From the NCBI GenBank assembly GCA_016839995.1, contig JAEOTD010000101.1, forward strand, positions 1-6,559: a stretch of 6,559 bases of DNA. Direction: 5' to 3'. Under the pieces are notes generated by a model that saw only the letters and a list, made by a program, of their open reading frames with translations, had not been told where the DNA came from and did not search any database. This stretch comes from Candidatus Hermodarchaeota archaeon (GTDB lineage: Archaea > Asgardarchaeota > Hermodarchaeia > Hermodarchaeales > Hermodarchaeaceae). The position numbers and the translations under genes are program-made. Each line of letters begins with the position of its first letter. Within the stretch, counting starts at the first letter, position 1. Shown here in pieces: positions 5,145 to 6,559 of the stretch.

Positions 5145-6559
5145 ATGACTGATAGACAAGCTACTGCTTTGAAGCCTACCTACCAAACAGTCACCACTGT
5201 TACAGGACCCCTACTGATTCTCGACAAGGTTGGAGACGTCGCGTATAATGAGCTTGTCGAGGTAACTGCTCCTGACGGCTCGATTCGCCGTGGAACTGTA
5301 TTAGAAGCTATGAGAGGTCGTGCTATTGTACAGGTTTTCGAGGGAACTCGTGGTCTCGACACTAAATCCACACGCGTTCGTCTGACCGGAGAAACAATGA
5401 AAACCGCTGTGACAATTGACCTACTTGGTCGTGTTCTCAATGGATCAGGAACCCCAATTGATGGAGGTCCACCAATTGTTCCTGAATACGAATTGGACCT
5501 TAACGGCGCCCCAATGAATCCTGATGCTCGACAATACCCCCGAGAATTCATCCAAACAGGACTTAGTGTGATTGATGGCCTCAATACTCTTGTCCGAGGT
5601 CAGAAACTCCCCATTTTCAGTGGATCTGGTCTCCCACATGACCGCGTTGCAGCACAAATTACCCGCCAGGCTAAAATCCCTGGAAAAGAAGAGCAGTTTG
5701 CAGTGATTCTTTGCGCAATCGGAATTACAGCTGAAACCGCACAGTTCTACATGAAGAATCTGGAAGAAACGGGAGCATTGGCAACCAGCGTGCTTGTCTT
5801 GAATCTCGCTGATGACCCTCCAATCGAACGAATTATCACACCCCGAACAGCCCTCACCATCGCTGAGTACCTTGCCTTTGAACAGAATATGCACGTACTT
5901 GTTATTCTCACAGACATGCTCAACTACGCGAACGCATTGCGTGAGATTTCTGCCGCACGAGAGGAAGTTCCGGGCCGCCGTGGATATCCAGGATACCTTT
6001 ACACAGACCTTTCCTCAATCTATGAGCGCGCAGGCCGAATTATCGGGCGAAACGGTACTATCACCCAGATGCCCATACTCACCATGCCTGGTGATGACAT
6101 CACTCATCCAGTTGCAGATCTTACAGGATATATCACAGAGGGACAGCTCATTACAAGTCGATCCTTGCACAACAAAGGCATCTATCCTCCTATTGATCCA
6201 GCGCCTAGCCTGAGTCGACTAATGAAGGAAGGAATTGGAGAAGGGCACACTCGGGCGGATCACAACGAAGTCCAAGCTCAGCTCTACTACGCAGCTAGTG
6301 AAGGTTCTGATCTCCGTGACCTCGTTGCTGTCGTCGGAGAAGGAGCTCTCTCTGACCGGGACCAAGTATATCTCAGTTTCATCCAAACTTTTGAAGAACA
6401 ATTTCTCAATCAAGGCGAATTCGAAGAACGCACAATCGAACAGACCCTTGATTTGGGCTGGGAAATGCTCTCAAGATTCCCTGAACGAGAACTCAAACGA
6501 ATCGATCCAGAAACAATCGATAAGGCGAAAAACCAACAACTTTACCGATATTCACCACC
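5145..6559 (+). CDS. atpB: A-type ATP synthase subunit B (regulatory, non-catalytic), 3'-truncated
   Basis: 471 codons are present with no stop before the right edge. Archaeal B subunits are about 460-470 residues, so only a few residues can be missing. Subunit B alternates with A in the A1 hexamer and binds nucleotide without catalysing. Residues 10-80 form the N-terminal barrel (YQTVTTVTGPLLILDKVGDV). In place of a P-loop is SGSGLPHD (159-166), the degenerate loop typical of B subunits; the usual last residue is N, here D. NLADDPPIERIITPRTALT (about 232-250), the TDMLNYANALREISAAREEV helix (about 266-285) and PGRRGYPGYLYTDLSSIYER are family signatures. PERELKRIDPETIDK near the end marks the conserved C-terminus, followed by an unusual KNQQLYRYSP tail. 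ATG 5145 is chosen because GAGGCG precedes it; the ATG at 5131 is out of frame. Normally atpB follows atpA almost immediately, but here a regulator gene intervenes. Subunit D would be expected next. Confidence 0.96.
   Translation, partial: MTDRQATALKPTYQTVTTVTGPLLILDKVGDVAYNELVEVTAPDGSIRRGTVLEAMRGRAIVQVFEGTRGLDTKSTRVRLTGETMKTAVTIDLLGRVLNGSGTPIDGGPPIVPEYELDLNGAPMNPDARQYPREFIQTGLSVIDGLNTLVRGQKLPIFSGSGLPHDRVAAQITRQAKIPGKEEQFAVILCAIGITAETAQFYMKNLEETGALATSVLVLNLADDPPIERIITPRTALTIAEYLAFEQNMHVLVILTDMLNYANALREISAAREEVPGRRGYPGYLYTDLSSIYERAGRIIGRNGTITQMPILTMPGDDITHPVADLTGYITEGQLITSRSLHNKGIYPPIDPAPSLSRLMKEGIGEGHTRADHNEVQAQLYYAASEGSDLRDLVAVVGEGALSDRDQVYLSFIQTFEEQFLNQGEFEERTIEQTLDLGWEMLSRFPERELKRIDPETIDKAKNQQLYRYSP

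Noticed and set aside
5131..5148. ATG at 5131 as a start for atpB.
   Set aside because: It is out of frame with atpB and reaches a stop after five codons. Its GAGGCG more likely serves as the ribosome binding site for ATG 5145.
5180..5584. 134-residue minus-strand open frame opposite atpB.
   Set aside because: It is wholly antisense to a strongly conserved coding region, has a low-complexity serine/arginine/threonine/proline-rich product and shows no recognisable motif. It is a shadow of the real gene.
5812..6213. 133-residue plus-strand frame inside atpB.
   Set aside because: It lies in another frame of conserved atpB sequence and has no family signature; atpB itself is unbroken throughout this stretch.

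Overview
The window reads as archaeal chromosome. It carries genes for three subunits of an A-type (archaeal, V-like) ATP synthase and a tRNA gene interrupted by introns whose borders fold into bulge-helix-bulge (BHB) motifs, the archaeal splice signal. A-type synthases do occur in some bacteria, but BHB-spliced tRNA introns and an AbrB-PhoU fusion regulator do not fit bacteria. By eye the base composition is moderately AT-rich. The lineage cannot be fixed from the sequence alone: an Asgard or other deep-branching mesophilic archaeon is only a guess.

Layout, all on the + strand: (1) the 3' part of an SbcD/Mre11-related metallophosphoesterase (1-681). (2) A tRNA-Pro(CGG) gene (710-909) that I could only fold into a cloverleaf after removing four introns: two in the D-loop, one at canonical 37/38 and one in the T-loop. 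(3) An HTH transcriptional regulator (1000-1737). (4) ATP synthase subunit F (1749-2072). (5) ATP synthase subunit A, catalytic (2166-3941). (6) A regulator with an N-terminal AbrB-like DNA-binding domain and a PhoU-like helical region (4010-5002). (7) ATP synthase subunit B, nearly complete and running off the right edge (5145-6559).

Subunits F, A and B belong to the soluble, ATP-synthesising/hydrolysing head and central stalk of the rotary enzyme. Their order F-A-B is the usual archaeal one, but two things are unusual. A PhoU-type regulator with its own candidate operator and TATA box sits between A and B. The genes that normally precede F (H, I, K, E, C) are replaced by a tRNA and an HTH regulator. 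The HTH gene ends only 11 bases before atpF, so the two are probably co-transcribed. The gaps F-A, A-PhoU and PhoU-B are 68 to 142 bases, large enough for internal promoters.

The most striking object is the four-intron tRNA. It contains a six-base internal exon, and its spliced form restores every expected tRNA-Pro feature, including a CGG anticodon, G37 and the T-loop TTCAAAT.
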